Positions 9,180 to 20,492 of a DNA stretch of 64,000 nt are shown here, piece after piece. The stretch spans positions 8,866,001 through 8,930,000 of the forward strand of contig NZ_JAUSQU010000001.1 of the NCBI RefSeq assembly GCF_030811455.1, written 5' to 3'. Every line of letters begins with the position of its first letter. The first letter of the stretch is position 1. A model generated the notes under the pieces. That model did no database searches. It was given only the letters and a program-made list of their open reading frames with translations, and was not told where the DNA came from. The position numbers were made by a program, and so were the translations under genes. Source of the DNA: Streptosporangium lutulentum (GTDB taxonomy: Bacteria; Actinomycetota; Actinomycetes; Streptosporangiales; Streptosporangiaceae).

Positions 9180-10640
9180 CTACCAGGTCGTCGGCTTGCT
9201 GGGGGTGAACAGCCAGGCGTCGAACAGCTTGTCGAGGTCCTTGCCGGAGATCTTCTCCGCCAGGGCTATGAACTCATCGGTCGTGACATATCCGTACTTG
9301 TGATCGGCGGTCCAGGTCTTCAGCAGTTTGAAGAACGTCGGGTCGCCGATCCGCTGCCTGAGCGCGTGGAGCGTCATGCCGCCGCGGGTGTAGACCGAGC
9401 TGTTGAAGAGGTCGTCGGGCCGGGCGTGACCCGCCGGGTACTTCCAGATGGGGGCGTCCGCGGAAACCGCGTACTCCTTCTGGAAGAGCTGCTCGGTGGT
9501 GGCGTCACCGTTGCGCTCGGACCAGAGCCACTCGGCGTAGGTCGCGAAGCCCTCGTTGAGCCAGAGATCCCTCCACCGCTTGATGGTCAGGCTGTCGCCG
9601 AACCACTGGTGGGCCAGTTCGTGGGCGATGATCGCGGTGTCCGGGGTGAACCCGCCGTAGAGGGGCTTGGTCTGGTTCTCCAGGGCGTAGCCCGCGGCGA
9701 AGTCGTCGATCACGCCGCCGGTGGAGGAGAACGGGTAGGGGCCGAACACCGTGCTCCAGTAGTCGGTGACCTTTCCCGAGGTGGTGTACAGATTGTCCAG
9801 TGCGCTCTGGTATTTCGGGTCCACGGCGGCCAGGTTCTTGATTCCCGAGGCCGTCTTGCCCTGGCGCAGCTCGAACGCGCCCAGCGTCATCGTGGCCAGG
9901 TAGCTCGCCATCGGGTTCTTCTCCTTCCAGAGGAAGGTCGTCTTGCCGTCGGCGGTCTTCGGCTCCGAGGTGAGCTCGCCGTTGGCCAGCGCGGTGGTCC
10001 CCTTGGGAACGGTGATCTCGAAGTCGTAGAGCGCCTTGTCCGCCGGGTGGTCGTTGCCGGGGAACCACGTCCTGGCGCCGTTGGGCTCGCACGCGACGAA
10101 GGCGCCGTCCTTGGTCGGGATGAAGCCGTAGGTGCCCAGGTTGGTGGAGTTCTCGACCGGTTTGGGCACTCCGGAGTAGGAGACCTCGACGGTGAACGGG
10201 GTCTTGTCGGGGATGAACGCGGCCGGGGTCACGGTCAGTTCCTGCTTGTCCCGCTGGAACGTCGCGGGCTTGCCGTCCACCGTGATCCGGCTGACGTCGA
10301 AACCGGAGAGGTCCAGGTTGAAGCTGGACAGGTCCTGGGTGGACGTGGCCTCGATGCCGGCGACGCCGGAAAGGCGCTTGGTGGGTGGGTCGTAGGCGAT
10401 TTTGAGCCGGTAGTGGGCGACGTCGTAGCCGCCGTTTCCGTCGTTCGGGAAGTCGGGATCGCCGATTCCGGGGGCGCCCGCCCTGCCCGCGTGCCGCGAG
10501 ACGGGGTGCGTGCCGTCGGGGGGCAGCGGGTTGTCGACGGCTGGGGCGGGGGCGCTCGCCCCGCTCGACGGCGAGCAGGCAACCGCTCCGAATGTGCCGA
10601 GAAGCGTAGCGGTTACCACGATAAGCCGACTGGACGTCAT
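9180..10640 (-). CDS. M1-family zinc metallopeptidase, lipoprotein
   Basis: A 486-residue secreted aminopeptidase-like protein. The signal peptide ends in a lipobox (GAVAC, Cys22). After a Pro/Ala/Ser linker comes the M1 N-terminal beta domain (about 60-250), then the catalytic domain with HELAH at 340-344 and the third zinc ligand E363 in NEGFATYAEW. The exopeptidase loop appears in variant form, so substrate preference is uncertain. It is shorter than full-size aminopeptidase N (about 850) because it lacks the helical C-terminal domain, as in other secreted actinobacterial M1 proteins. It is encoded downstream of, and co-directed with, the RDD protein. Confidence 0.88.
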   Translation of the reverse strand: MTSSRLIVVTATLLGTFGAVACSPSSGASAPAPAVDNPLPPDGTHPVSRHAGRAGAPGIGDPDFPNDGNGGYDVAHYRLKIAYDPPTKRLSGVAGIEATSTQDLSSFNLDLSGFDVSRITVDGKPATFQRDKQELTVTPAAFIPDKTPFTVEVSYSGVPKPVENSTNLGTYGFIPTKDGAFVACEPNGARTWFPGNDHPADKALYDFEITVPKGTTALANGELTSEPKTADGKTTFLWKEKNPMASYLATMTLGAFELRQGKTASGIKNLAAVDPKYQSALDNLYTTSGKVTDYWSTVFGPYPFSSTGGVIDDFAAGYALENQTKPLYGGFTPDTAIIAHELAHQWFGDSLTIKRWRDLWLNEGFATYAEWLWSERNGDATTEQLFQKEYAVSADAPIWKYPAGHARPDDLFNSSVYTRGGMTLHALRQRIGDPTFFKLLKTWTADHKYGYVTTDEFIALAEKISGKDLDKLFDAWLFTPSKPTTW

Positions 10641-10718
10641 GCCCGGAAGCCCCCTTTTTTCTGGCCCGGGTCTTACCGGGCCGCATCGACGGCAGACTAC
10701 GCGAACGGCCTCTGACCA

Positions 10719-11357
10719 TCAGGTATCTACGACAAGCGTCTTGGCGACTATGTCGTGGAGGGCTTGCTTTCGCTGGTTGAAAAGGATGAATGCCAGGTCA
10801 ATCCACCCCAGGCAGCAGGTGGCGTACATCACCCAGGCCGCCCCCTCGCGGAGGGCGGCCTGTCCGATTCCGACCTTCTGCCCGCTGACGTCGGTCACCC
10901 GTAGGTGAAGGAGCTTCTTGCCGAGGGTCTGACCGTTCCAGAAGGCGGTCAGCAGCCAGTAGTAGAGGAAGCCGACGACGGCCGCCAGGAGGGTGTTCTG
11001 GACGGGCACTCGGATGAAAACACCCGATTCGATGTCGAAGATGGTGCCGTATGTCTTGTAGGTGAACGGCGAGGAGATCAGGCTGACGATGACGATGTCG
11101 AGGATGCCCGCGAACAGGCGGCGCCGGCGCCCGCCCAGCCTGGGGGGAATCGGGCCGGGCAGGCCGAAGCAGGGGCCCGGCCCGATCGTGCCGGGGACGG
11201 AGGCGCCGGGGTCGCGCTCAAACGCGCCGCGGCCGGGCATGCCGTAGCCGGACGCGCCATGACCGGGCCCCTGGGGCCCCAGGCCGGAGGGGGGATCGGG
11301 CGGGGGATCGGGCCAGGGGTCCGGTCGCGGCTCGTCCGGCGGTGGTGATGATGCCAT
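10719..11357 (-). CDS. RDD-family membrane protein
   Basis: A 212-residue protein with a Pro/Gly-rich cytoplasmic N-terminus (about 1-75) and an RDD domain with three to four hydrophobic segments (about 85-205): RRRLFAGILDIVIVSLI, LLAAVVGFLYYWLLTAFWNGQTLGKKLL and a final segment near a CCLGWIDL stretch. The ATG at 11357 has AAGG upstream; an ATG at 11396 would add 13 residues. RDD proteins are of largely unknown function; some are linked to ion transport. It shares the strand with HPPD upstream and the M1 peptidase downstream, 79 bp apart. Confidence 0.8.
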   Translation of the reverse strand: MASSPPPDEPRPDPWPDPPPDPPSGLGPQGPGHGASGYGMPGRGAFERDPGASVPGTIGPGPCFGLPGPIPPRLGGRRRRLFAGILDIVIVSLISSPFTYKTYGTIFDIESGVFIRVPVQNTLLAAVVGFLYYWLLTAFWNGQTLGKKLLHLRVTDVSGQKVGIGQAALREGAAWVMYATCCLGWIDLAFILFNQRKQALHDIVAKTLVVDT

Positions 11358-11427
11358 GTGACCTTGATCGCCATGTACGGGCCATCTCAAAGTCACACGT
11401 CGTTAAAGGTTGCCCCTGAGATCTTGG

Positions 11428-12537
11428 TCAGAGGTTGCCCCGGAGGTCCTGCTCGCGCTCGATCGCCTCGAAGAGCGCCTTGAAGTTGCCCTTGCCGAAG
11501 CCGAGCGAGCCGTGCCGTTCGATGAGCTCGAAGAACACCGTCGGGCGATCCTGCACGGGCTTGGTGAAGATCTGCAGCAGGTAGCCGTCCTCGTCGCGGT
11601 CGACGAGGATCCTGCGCTTCTTCAGCTCCTCGATCGGGGCGCGGACGTTGCCGATCCGGGTGCGCAGCTCCGGGTCGTCGTAGTAGGAGTCGGGCGTGTC
11701 CAGGAACTGCACCCCGGCGGCGCGCATGTGGTCGACGGTGCTCAGGATGTCGTTCGTGGCCAGCGCGATGTGCTGCACGCCGGGGCCGCCGTAGAACTCC
11801 AGGTACTCGTCGATCTGCGACTTCTTCTTGGAGACCGCCGGCTCGTTGAGCGGGAACTTCACCTTGCGGCTGCCGTCCGCGACCACCTTGGACATCAGCG
11901 CCGAGTACTCGGTGGCGATGTCGTCGCCGATGAACTCCGCCATGTTGGTGAAGCCCATGACCCGCTTGTAGAACTCCACCCACTCGTCCATCTTGCCGAG
12001 TTCCACGTTGCCGACGCAGTGGTCGATGGCCTGGAAGAGGCGGCCGTTGCGCACGTCGGGGGCCGAGACGATGGGCTCCGCCGCGACATAACCGGGCAGG
12101 TAGGGGCCGCTGTAGGCGGAGCGGTCGATCAGGGTGTGCCGGGTCTCGCCGTAGGTCGCGATCGCCGCGGACATCACCTTGCCGTGGTCGTCCTCCAGCA
12201 GGTGCGGCTCCTTGAGCCCCTTGGCGCCCTGGGCGAGCGCGTGGGCGTAGGCGGCCTCGACGTCGGGGACCTCGATGGCCAGGTCGATCACACCGTCGCC
12301 GTGCTCGGTCACGTGGTGGGCGATCTCCGTGCCGGGCCGTACCGAACCACGGAACTCGAACCTGGCGCTGCCGGAGGTGAGGACGTACGCCACCTCGTCA
12401 CGGCTGCCGTTCTCCGGGCCCCGGTAGGCCACGAGTCGCATGCCGAACGCGCTGGAGTAGTAGTGGGCGGCCTGCTTGGCGTTGCCCACGGCGAAGACCA
12501 CGGCGTCCATACCGTTCACAGGAAAGGTGTCATTCAT
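11428..12537 (-). CDS. hppD: 4-hydroxyphenylpyruvate dioxygenase
   Basis: A non-haem Fe(II) dioxygenase converting 4-hydroxyphenylpyruvate to homogentisate in tyrosine catabolism. The 369-residue length is usual. Two glyoxalase-like halves are present, and the iron ligands are H173 (DHCVGNV), H256 (VQHIALAT) and E337 (FFELIER). The C-terminal GFGKGNFKALFEAIEREQ helix, which gates the active site, is complete. I start at ATG 12537 (MNDTFPVNGMDAV), since the extra 12 residues of a longer frame do not look native. It is divergent from an AsnC/Lrp regulator, the usual arrangement for its control by aromatic amino acids. Confidence 0.95.
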   Translation of the reverse strand: MNDTFPVNGMDAVVFAVGNAKQAAHYYSSAFGMRLVAYRGPENGSRDEVAYVLTSGSARFEFRGSVRPGTEIAHHVTEHGDGVIDLAIEVPDVEAAYAHALAQGAKGLKEPHLLEDDHGKVMSAAIATYGETRHTLIDRSAYSGPYLPGYVAAEPIVSAPDVRNGRLFQAIDHCVGNVELGKMDEWVEFYKRVMGFTNMAEFIGDDIATEYSALMSKVVADGSRKVKFPLNEPAVSKKKSQIDEYLEFYGGPGVQHIALATNDILSTVDHMRAAGVQFLDTPDSYYDDPELRTRIGNVRAPIEELKKRRILVDRDEDGYLLQIFTKPVQDRPTVFFELIERHGSLGFGKGNFKALFEAIEREQDLRGNL

Positions 12538-12639
12538 ACGGACACTGTCGGTTTTAGTAGGCGCTTTGTGCAACAGCCACTTAAATTGATGAACAATATG
12601 TACAGCCGTTCGCGCTTACAACCGGGAAGCCTGTACACC

Positions 12640-13119
12640 ATGACGATTGATCGACTCGACGCCCGGATCATCGCCCTTCTGGCGGCGGAGCCCAAACTCG
12701 GCGTGCTGGAGTGCTCGCGGCGGCTCGGCGTGGCCAGGGGAACCGTGCAGGCGCGTCTCGATCGGCTGACCACACGGGGAGTGATCACCGGATTCGGTCC
12801 CGACGTCGCCCCGGCCGCGCTCGGCTACGACGTGACCGCGTTCGTGACCCTGCAGATCCGCCAGCTCAGCGGGCACGATCCGGTCGCCGACCAGCTCGCG
12901 GCCATTCCCGAGATCCTGGAGGTGCACACGATCACCGGCGGTGACGACATGCACTGCCGGGTGGTGGCGCGCAGCAATGCCGATCTGCAGCGGGTCATTG
13001 ACCTGATCGTTGACGTTCACGGTGTCGTCAGGACCTCAACGGTGATAGCGCTGGACACTCCCGTGCCATACCGGGTTCTGCCTTTGGTGGCCGATGTCCC
13101 ACGCCAGGTGAGCGCGTAG
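12640..13119 (+). CDS. Lrp/AsnC-family transcriptional regulator
   Basis: A 159-residue regulator with an N-terminal helix-turn-helix (about 5-50, IIALLAAEPKLGVLECSRRLGVARGTV) and a C-terminal RAM ligand-binding domain (about 65-145, with the ITGGDDMHCRVVARS strand). ATG 12640 gives the standard Lrp N-terminus (MTIDRLDARIIALL); ATG 12589 would add 17 residues. Neither has a strong ribosome site. It is divergent from hppD with 102 bp between them, and an ATTG-N5-CAAT dyad (12586-12598) in the gap is a plausible half-operator. Control of tyrosine degradation is the likely job. Confidence 0.87.
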   Translation: MTIDRLDARIIALLAAEPKLGVLECSRRLGVARGTVQARLDRLTTRGVITGFGPDVAPAALGYDVTAFVTLQIRQLSGHDPVADQLAAIPEILEVHTITGGDDMHCRVVARSNADLQRVIDLIVDVHGVVRTSTVIALDTPVPYRVLPLVADVPRQVSA

Positions 13120-13221
13120 CCGTACCATCCCAAGGAGGGTCCAGACACCGTTATCCATCGTTTAACCTTAACGATCCGCACAACCGACGGGGGTCTGGTG
13201 CGGACCTGATCGGGGGCACGC

Positions 13222-15402
13222 GTGCGAATGGGCGGCGGGAAGGGCAGACCCGGGAGGCGACTCCTGCGGATCACACTCATCGTCTTCGGTATCGGCCTCA
13301 TCTCGGTCATCGGCCTGCTCGGAGTGGTCTGGGCCGTAACCCCTATCCCGGACAGCACGCAGCCCAAGGCCACCGCGCAGGGCTCGGTGATCTACTACCG
13401 TGACGGCAAGACCGTGCTCGCCAAGCAGGGCGTGAACCGCAAGAGCGTGCCCCTGCAGAAGGTGCCGGAGAACCTCAGGAACGCGGTCATCGCCGCGGAG
13501 AACCGCTCGTTCTACGACGACAAGGGCGTGTCCCTGTCGGGGACCTTCCGTGCCATGTGGTCCACGGTCAGCGGCCAGCAGCTCCAGGGCGGTTCGACGA
13601 TCACCCAGCAGATGGTCCGCAACTACTACAGCGGCCTCAGCCAGGAACGCTCCATCGTCCGCAAGCTCAAGGAGGTCATGATCTCCTTGAAGGTGGACCA
13701 GTCGAAGTCCAAGGACTGGGTGCTGGAACAGTACCTCAACACGATCTACTTCGGCCGGGGCGCCGACGGCGTCCAGGCCGCGGCCAACGCCTACTTCCGC
13801 AAGGACGTCAGCAAGCTGACCCTCGCCGAGAGCGCCTACCTCGCCTCGGTGATCCAGCAGCCGTCCCGGTTCGCCGACCCCAAGGGCGCCGACCTCGACG
13901 CGGCCAAGGCCCGCTGGCGTTCGGTGATCGACGGAATGGTGGAGACCCGGGCGATCACCGCCGAACAGGCCGCCGCGGTCAAGTTCCCCACCCTCAAGGC
14001 GCCCAAGGCGATCTTCGAGCCCAAGGGCCAGGAGGGTTACATGCTCGACCAGGTGTCGGCCGAGCTCAAGCGCAGGGGATACACCGACGAGGTCATCAAC
14101 CAGGGCGGTTTGAAGATCGTCTCGACCTTCGACAAGAACCTGATGGCCGCCGCCGAGCGGGCCGTCACCTCGGTGCTGCCGGAGGACACCTCGAAGAAGG
14201 TCCGCGCCGGACTGGCCGCGGTGGATCCCGCGACCGGCGAGGTCGTCGCCTTCTACGGCGGCCGCAGCTACACCGCGAACAAGTTCGACAACTCCTTCTC
14301 CGCCAAGGTGCAGGCCGGCTCCACGTTCAAGGCGTACACCCTGGCCGCCGCCCTGGACGACGGTCTCGGCCTCGACACCCGCGTGAACGGCAACTCGCCG
14401 ATGCACGTCGCCTCGGACCCCGAGCATCCGATCCCCAACTCGGAGGGTGAGTCCTACGGCGAGATCAACCTGGTCACCGCGACCCAGGACTCGGTGAACA
14501 CCGCTTTCGTCGACCTCGGGCAGCGGGTCGGCCTGAACAAGGTGGTCAAGCTCGCCGAGGCCGCGGGCATCCCCGCCGCGCAGCTCACCCCGCACAAGTC
14601 CGCGGCCGTGCTCCCGCTGGGCGTGGCGTCCGTGAGCGCCGTGCAGAACGCCTCCGGCTTCGCCACGTTCGCCGCGGAGGGCGTCCACCGCGAGGCTCAC
14701 GTGATCCGCTCGATCACCGACGCGGAGGGCAAGGTCACCAAGAGCGCGGTCAAGGGCGAGCGGGCCTTCAGCGAGCAGACCGCCACCGACGCCACCTACG
14801 CGCTCACCCAGGTCGTCAACGCGGGCACCGGCTCGGCGGCCCGCCTCTACGATCGCCCGGTGGCCGGTAAGACCGGCACCACCGACGAGTCGGCGGCCGC
14901 GTGGTTCGCCGGGTTCACCCCGCAGCTGGCGGCCGCCGTGGACCTGTTCCGCGACGACAACAAGCCGGTGGTGGTGGGCGGCAGCACCCAGTACGGCGGG
15001 AACTACCCGGCTCAGATCTGGCGCGCCTTCATGACCGAGGCGATGGCGGGCAAGCCGGTCAAGGACTTCCCCGAGCCGTCCAACTACGGCTACTCCACCC
15101 CGTACGGCGACTATCCCTCGGACGGCCCGTCCGACGGCCAGGACTACGGCCAGGACTACGGCGACGGTCTCGACCAGAACGGGGAGAACCCCGTCACGCC
15201 CGACCCGCAGCAGACGGCCGACCCGAACCTCGAACAGCCCTCCTCTCCCGACCAGAACCCGGACCTTGGCGGCACGGGAGACGAGACGGGCAACGGGCCC
15301 GATGACGGCGGTTCCATCGGCAACGACCGGGGCCAGGGCCAGGACCCGGGCCCGAACCAGGAATGGGACCAAGGCCCTGATCAGGGATGGGGCCAGAACT
15401 GA
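13222..15402 (+). CDS. Class A penicillin-binding protein (GT51 transglycosylase and transpeptidase)
   Basis: A bifunctional peptidoglycan synthase of 726 residues from a GTG start. One signal-anchor helix (about 15-38) is followed by the GT51 domain (about 60-235) with catalytic Glu in VIAAENRSFYDD, the GGSTITQQ motif and the ESAYLASVIQQPS region. The transpeptidase domain (about 300-610) has the active-site serine S367 in STFK, an SVN motif and K550 in KTGTT. The last 100 residues are an Asp/Gly/Gln/Pro-rich disordered tail, usual in actinobacterial PBPs. It lies about 100 bp after the AsnC regulator and is probably transcribed alone. Confidence 0.95.
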   Translation: MRMGGGKGRPGRRLLRITLIVFGIGLISVIGLLGVVWAVTPIPDSTQPKATAQGSVIYYRDGKTVLAKQGVNRKSVPLQKVPENLRNAVIAAENRSFYDDKGVSLSGTFRAMWSTVSGQQLQGGSTITQQMVRNYYSGLSQERSIVRKLKEVMISLKVDQSKSKDWVLEQYLNTIYFGRGADGVQAAANAYFRKDVSKLTLAESAYLASVIQQPSRFADPKGADLDAAKARWRSVIDGMVETRAITAEQAAAVKFPTLKAPKAIFEPKGQEGYMLDQVSAELKRRGYTDEVINQGGLKIVSTFDKNLMAAAERAVTSVLPEDTSKKVRAGLAAVDPATGEVVAFYGGRSYTANKFDNSFSAKVQAGSTFKAYTLAAALDDGLGLDTRVNGNSPMHVASDPEHPIPNSEGESYGEINLVTATQDSVNTAFVDLGQRVGLNKVVKLAEAAGIPAAQLTPHKSAAVLPLGVASVSAVQNASGFATFAAEGVHREAHVIRSITDAEGKVTKSAVKGERAFSEQTATDATYALTQVVNAGTGSAARLYDRPVAGKTGTTDESAAAWFAGFTPQLAAAVDLFRDDNKPVVVGGSTQYGGNYPAQIWRAFMTEAMAGKPVKDFPEPSNYGYSTPYGDYPSDGPSDGQDYGQDYGDGLDQNGENPVTPDPQQTADPNLEQPSSPDQNPDLGGTGDETGNGPDDGGSIGNDRGQGQDPGPNQEWDQGPDQGWGQN

Positions 15403-15465
15403 GGGACGGCCGCGAGGCCGGAAGCACGTCTCACCGCCGCCCCCCGAGAAGGCCGAGCCCCTCGC

Positions 15466-17502
<2,037 letters not shown>

Positions 17503-17711
17503 CGAGACCCTCCTGCGTAAGTGGTGCGTGCGTTCTCGTAGCGCGAGACGTGCTCGGGTCGCGCGTACTCGTTCTACCTCCACGGCCTCACCTCACACTA
17601 AACCGAGAGGGGGGCGACGCCGTGAACGTGAGGGCCGGTACTCGACGCGGCTCGCGCTCAACTGAGCTGGGGAGATGTGCTCGTGCGGCTTCGGGCGTAG
17701 GCTCTCTGGGC

Positions 17712-18872
17712 GTGGATCTCGACTTCGTCTGTGTGCACGCCGGCAGGACAGCCTCCGAGCTGACCCGGCGTGATGTGGCTCGCGCGCTGCTCGCCGTACC
17801 TTCAGGGGTGGCGCTGGTGGCCATCCCCGATCTGCGGAGGGCGCTGATGGCGGCGGGCAACCCGCTGTCCCTGCCTTTCTGGGATTCCGCCAAGGCGACG
17901 CTCAGCGCGATCGAGTCCGGTGGGGCGACGGTGGGGGACGTGCAGCGGTGGCTGGAGTCCACGGGCACCGAGCCGCTCCTGCTCACCCGCAGCTTCTTCG
18001 TCTGGCCCGAGGAGGACGAACGGGGGCCGATCGGCGCGGAGATGTTCCGGGGGCTGGTCGCCTACCTGGAAGAACGGGTCGCCGCCGGGGAGATCGACCC
18101 GGACGCGCTCGCCCAGGGCGACGAGAGCGCCAGGGAGGTCTACGCGGACCTGCAGGAGCGCTGGCTCACCAGCCCGCTGCCCGACGGGCGGGTGCCGGGG
18201 GTCGCGGTGAGCGACGAGCAGGACGAGGAGCTGTTCGCCGCCTGGGACGAGGAGGAGGCGTTCGCCCTCAGCGAGCTGCGCCGCATCCTGGCGGAGCTGC
18301 CCGCCCCCGAACGGCCCGCCAAGGAGCTGAAGGCCGCCGCCACGCGGCTGCGCGAGGTGCTGGCCGAGCCTGGCTACCCCGGCAACGTGCTGCGGGCGTG
18401 CGCCGGATACGAGGGGCAGCCGCTGCCCGCCGATGACGAGGATCTCTGGCTGACCGTCACGGCCGGCATCGCCGGGCCGATCTCGGACCTGCCCGAGGAG
18501 GACGACGACCTGGAGGAGTTCTCCGACCTGGACAACGAGCTCAGCCACGAGGACTCCGTGCTTGCCGCGCTGTGCGCGATCCACCACGCCGACTGGCTGG
18601 CCGTGGTCGCCGCCCTGGCCAGGCGCGGTCCGGGGGTCCTGGCCTCACCCGAGCGGATCGCCCGGCTCATCGCCGAGTCCGAGGACATCGACGTCACGCT
18701 GGACGAGCCCGAGGACCTGGACGCGGCGGAGACGCTCTTCAGCTCGGTCACACCGCTGTGGGCGTGTCTCGGGATCGTCGACAGAACCGAGGTGCTCACC
18801 CCGCTGGGCCGCTGGGGCCTGCCCAAGGCCCTGGAGCGGGCCTGGTCGTCGACGGACGTGCTCGGCGACTGA
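17712..18872 (+). CDS. Conserved hypothetical acidic protein
   Basis: A 386-residue protein I cannot assign. The chosen GTG at 17712 gives VDLDFVCVHAGRTASELTRRDVARALLAVPSGVALV, where good coding bias begins; the frame stays open upstream to about 17550, and no clear ribosome site marks the start. It is strongly acidic in the middle (runs of Glu/Asp around 225-330, for example DLPEEDDDLEEFSDLDNE), with no signal peptide or membrane segment. The C-terminal half looks helical. It is probably cytoplasmic. It is convergent with the acetyltransferase gene at 18925. Confidence 0.65.
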   Translation: MDLDFVCVHAGRTASELTRRDVARALLAVPSGVALVAIPDLRRALMAAGNPLSLPFWDSAKATLSAIESGGATVGDVQRWLESTGTEPLLLTRSFFVWPEEDERGPIGAEMFRGLVAYLEERVAAGEIDPDALAQGDESAREVYADLQERWLTSPLPDGRVPGVAVSDEQDEELFAAWDEEEAFALSELRRILAELPAPERPAKELKAAATRLREVLAEPGYPGNVLRACAGYEGQPLPADDEDLWLTVTAGIAGPISDLPEEDDDLEEFSDLDNELSHEDSVLAALCAIHHADWLAVVAALARRGPGVLASPERIARLIAESEDIDVTLDEPEDLDAAETLFSSVTPLWACLGIVDRTEVLTPLGRWGLPKALERAWSSTDVLGD

Positions 18873-18924
18873 GAAGGGACGGCGGGCGACGGCGACCGTA
18901 CGGACTCCGGGCGCCGCCGTGCCG

Positions 18925-19242
18925 TCACGCCTGGTCTTCGACCAGGTCGAGGTAGTCCTCGTGCACCAGATCCTTGTATTCAGGGTGGCGCCGGATATAT
19001 CTGGCGATGAAGGGGCAGAGCGGCACGACCGGTAGCGCCGACGCGCGGCTCTGGTCCAGGGCTCCGGCGGCCAGACGGCTCCCCAGACCCATTCCCTCGA
19101 ACTCGGGACGGACCTCGGTGTGCGTGAAAAAGATCTTATGGGGGCGTCGCCGGTACTGGGCGAACCCGGCTACCTCGCCGTCGACCAGGATCTCGAAGCG
19201 AGAGGAGCCCGGGTTGTCGGACACCTCGATGTTTTCAGCCAT
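18925..19242 (-). CDS. Small GNAT-like N-acetyltransferase (YjdJ/Acetyltransf_CG family)
   Basis: A 105-residue protein with the compact GNAT core: strands FEILVDGEVAGFAQYRR and FFTHTEVRPEFEGMGLGSRLAAGAL, containing the acetyl-CoA-binding pattern EGMGLGSRL, then VVPLCPFIARYIRRHPEY, which is diagnostic for this small family (PF14542). The length and the conserved C-P-F motif fit. Substrates are not known. The ATG at 19242 has AGGACGG just upstream. It is the first of two or three co-directed small genes with 19288-19491 and mca. Confidence 0.85.
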   Translation of the reverse strand: MAENIEVSDNPGSSRFEILVDGEVAGFAQYRRRPHKIFFTHTEVRPEFEGMGLGSRLAAGALDQSRASALPVVPLCPFIARYIRRHPEYKDLVHEDYLDLVEDQA

Positions 19243-19287
19243 GCCGTCCTCAATGGTTCTACTGCCGGCTCGACCAGGAGAGCTCGG

Positions 19288-19491
19288 CTAGGGGGAGCTG
19301 GGGGTGGGGGAGCCGGGGTGGGTGCCGTTCTGCTTCCTCAGCTCCGCCTCGGACGGGACCTCGATCCTGTCGACGTGTTTCCTCATCGACTTGATGAGGA
19401 AGAACAGGGCGAAGCCCAGTGCCGCGACCACGAGGAATCCCACGAGGCCGGGACCGATCTCACCTTTGATGGCGGTGTCCAATGCAATCAC
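19288..19491 (-). CDS. Small single-pass membrane protein
   Basis: A 67-residue protein from a GTG at 19491: a short extracytoplasmic start, one hydrophobic helix (VGFLVVAALGFALFFLI, about 16-33), then a basic cytoplasmic stretch (KSMRKHVDRIEV) and a polar Pro/Ser tail. It resembles a small conserved protein found next to mca in actinobacteria. The function is unknown. It lies 34 bp downstream of the mca stop and is co-directed, so the two are probably co-transcribed. Confidence 0.65.
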   Translation of the reverse strand: MIALDTAIKGEIGPGLVGFLVVAALGFALFFLIKSMRKHVDRIEVPSEAELRKQNGTHPGSPTPSSP

Positions 19492-19525
19492 GTCTCAAGT
19501 CTGCCACCGCCACCCCACGGTCGCG

Positions 19526-20410
19526 TCAGTGGCAGGCGGGCGAGACGGTGTCCGCGTGGATGCCGGTGAACAGGTCGTCCTCGGGAAGCTCGACGTCCAC
19601 GAGCGAGCGGGCCAGGTGGTAGTCCTCGGTCGGCCAGATCTCGCGCTGCAGGTCACGCGGGCAGACGAAGAAGAAGCCGTCGGGGTCGACCTGGGTGGCG
19701 TGCGCGAGCAGCGCCTCGTCGCGGGCCTCGAAGTAGTCGCCGCAGGGGACCCGGGTGGTCACCGCCCACTTCTGCGGGCGGTCCTCCCACCGGGAGATCC
19801 AGTCCTCGTAGGGGGAGCCGATCCCGCGGGAGGTCATCGCCTCGTGCAGCGCCTCGAACCGGTCCTTGGTGAAACCCATGTGGTAGTAGAGCTTCAGGGG
19901 CTGCCAGGGCTCCCCGGCCTCCGGGTAGCGGTCGGGGTCGCCGGCGGCCTCGAAGGCCTCCACCGAGACGCGGTTGGTCATGATGTGGTCGGGGTGCGGG
20001 TAACCGCCGTCGTCGTCGTAGGTGATGATGACGTGCGGCCTGAACTCGCGCACGGCGGCGACCAGCGGCGCGGAGGCGACCTCGAGCGGCTGGACGGCGA
20101 AGCAGCCCTCGGGCAGCGGCTCGCTCTCGTCCTCCGGCAGACCGGAGTCGACGAACCCCATGAAGCGCTGCTGCACGCCGAGGATCTCGCGGGCGCGCTC
20201 CATCTCCAGCCGCCGGACCTCGGCGATGTTCTCAAGGATGTCGGGGCGGTCCATCTTGGGATTCAGGATCGAACCGCGCTCACCCCCGGTGAGGGTACAG
20301 ACCAGCACGTCCATGCCCTCCGCGACATAACGCGCCATGGTGGCGGCGCCCTTGCTCGACTCGTCGTCGGGATGCGCGTGAACGGCCAGCAGCCTCAGCG
20401 GTGCACTCAC
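19526..20410 (-). CDS. mca: Mycothiol S-conjugate amidase
   Basis: A 294-residue zinc amidase of the LmbE/PIG-L fold that cleaves mycothiol conjugates to mercapturic acids for export, a detoxification step specific to actinobacteria. It shows the metal motif AVHAHPDDESSKGAAT (His13, Asp16, Glu17 region), the THTGGERG-like CTLTGGERGSILNPKM loop and the GGYPHPDHIMTNR motif carrying the third ligand. The DEALLAHATQVDP region favours Mca over MshB. It starts at GTG 20410 with GAGGAGA 11 nt upstream. It is divergent from DUF4307-greA, a gene order conserved in actinobacteria. Confidence 0.93.
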   Translation of the reverse strand: MSAPLRLLAVHAHPDDESSKGAATMARYVAEGMDVLVCTLTGGERGSILNPKMDRPDILENIAEVRRLEMERAREILGVQQRFMGFVDSGLPEDESEPLPEGCFAVQPLEVASAPLVAAVREFRPHVIITYDDDGGYPHPDHIMTNRVSVEAFEAAGDPDRYPEAGEPWQPLKLYYHMGFTKDRFEALHEAMTSRGIGSPYEDWISRWEDRPQKWAVTTRVPCGDYFEARDEALLAHATQVDPDGFFFVCPRDLQREIWPTEDYHLARSLVDVELPEDDLFTGIHADTVSPACH

Positions 20411-20462
20411 GGGGCTCGATGTCTCCTCTATGTCGGTTGCGCTCGGGTCCTTGCTTGCCCCA

Positions 20463-20492
20463 CGGACGGGGCATGCCTCGGCATGCCGTCCG
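20463..20492. repeat. Extragenic hairpin upstream of mca
   Basis: GGCATGCC (20470-20477) and GGCATGCC (20480-20487) are inverted and also direct repeats, because the octamer is palindromic. They are flanked by CGGAC (20463-20467) and GTCCG (20488-20492), which extend the stem across a 2-nt bulge. It is followed by CTTCGCTCGCTCGTG, similar in style to the repeat in the ABC ATPase gene. It lies 53 bp upstream of the mca start and could form in its leader RNA, or be a dispersed element. Confidence 0.4.

Noticed and set aside
13168..15372. 734-codon open frame antisense to the class A PBP
   Set aside because: Val/Gly/Arg/Leu-rich with no domain, exactly opposite a complete, well-conserved gene. 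It is a GC-rich shadow frame.
15407..15420. Terminator after the PBP gene
   Set aside because: Only a 5-bp stem (CGGCC-GCGA-GGCCG) with no T tract; too weak to annotate.
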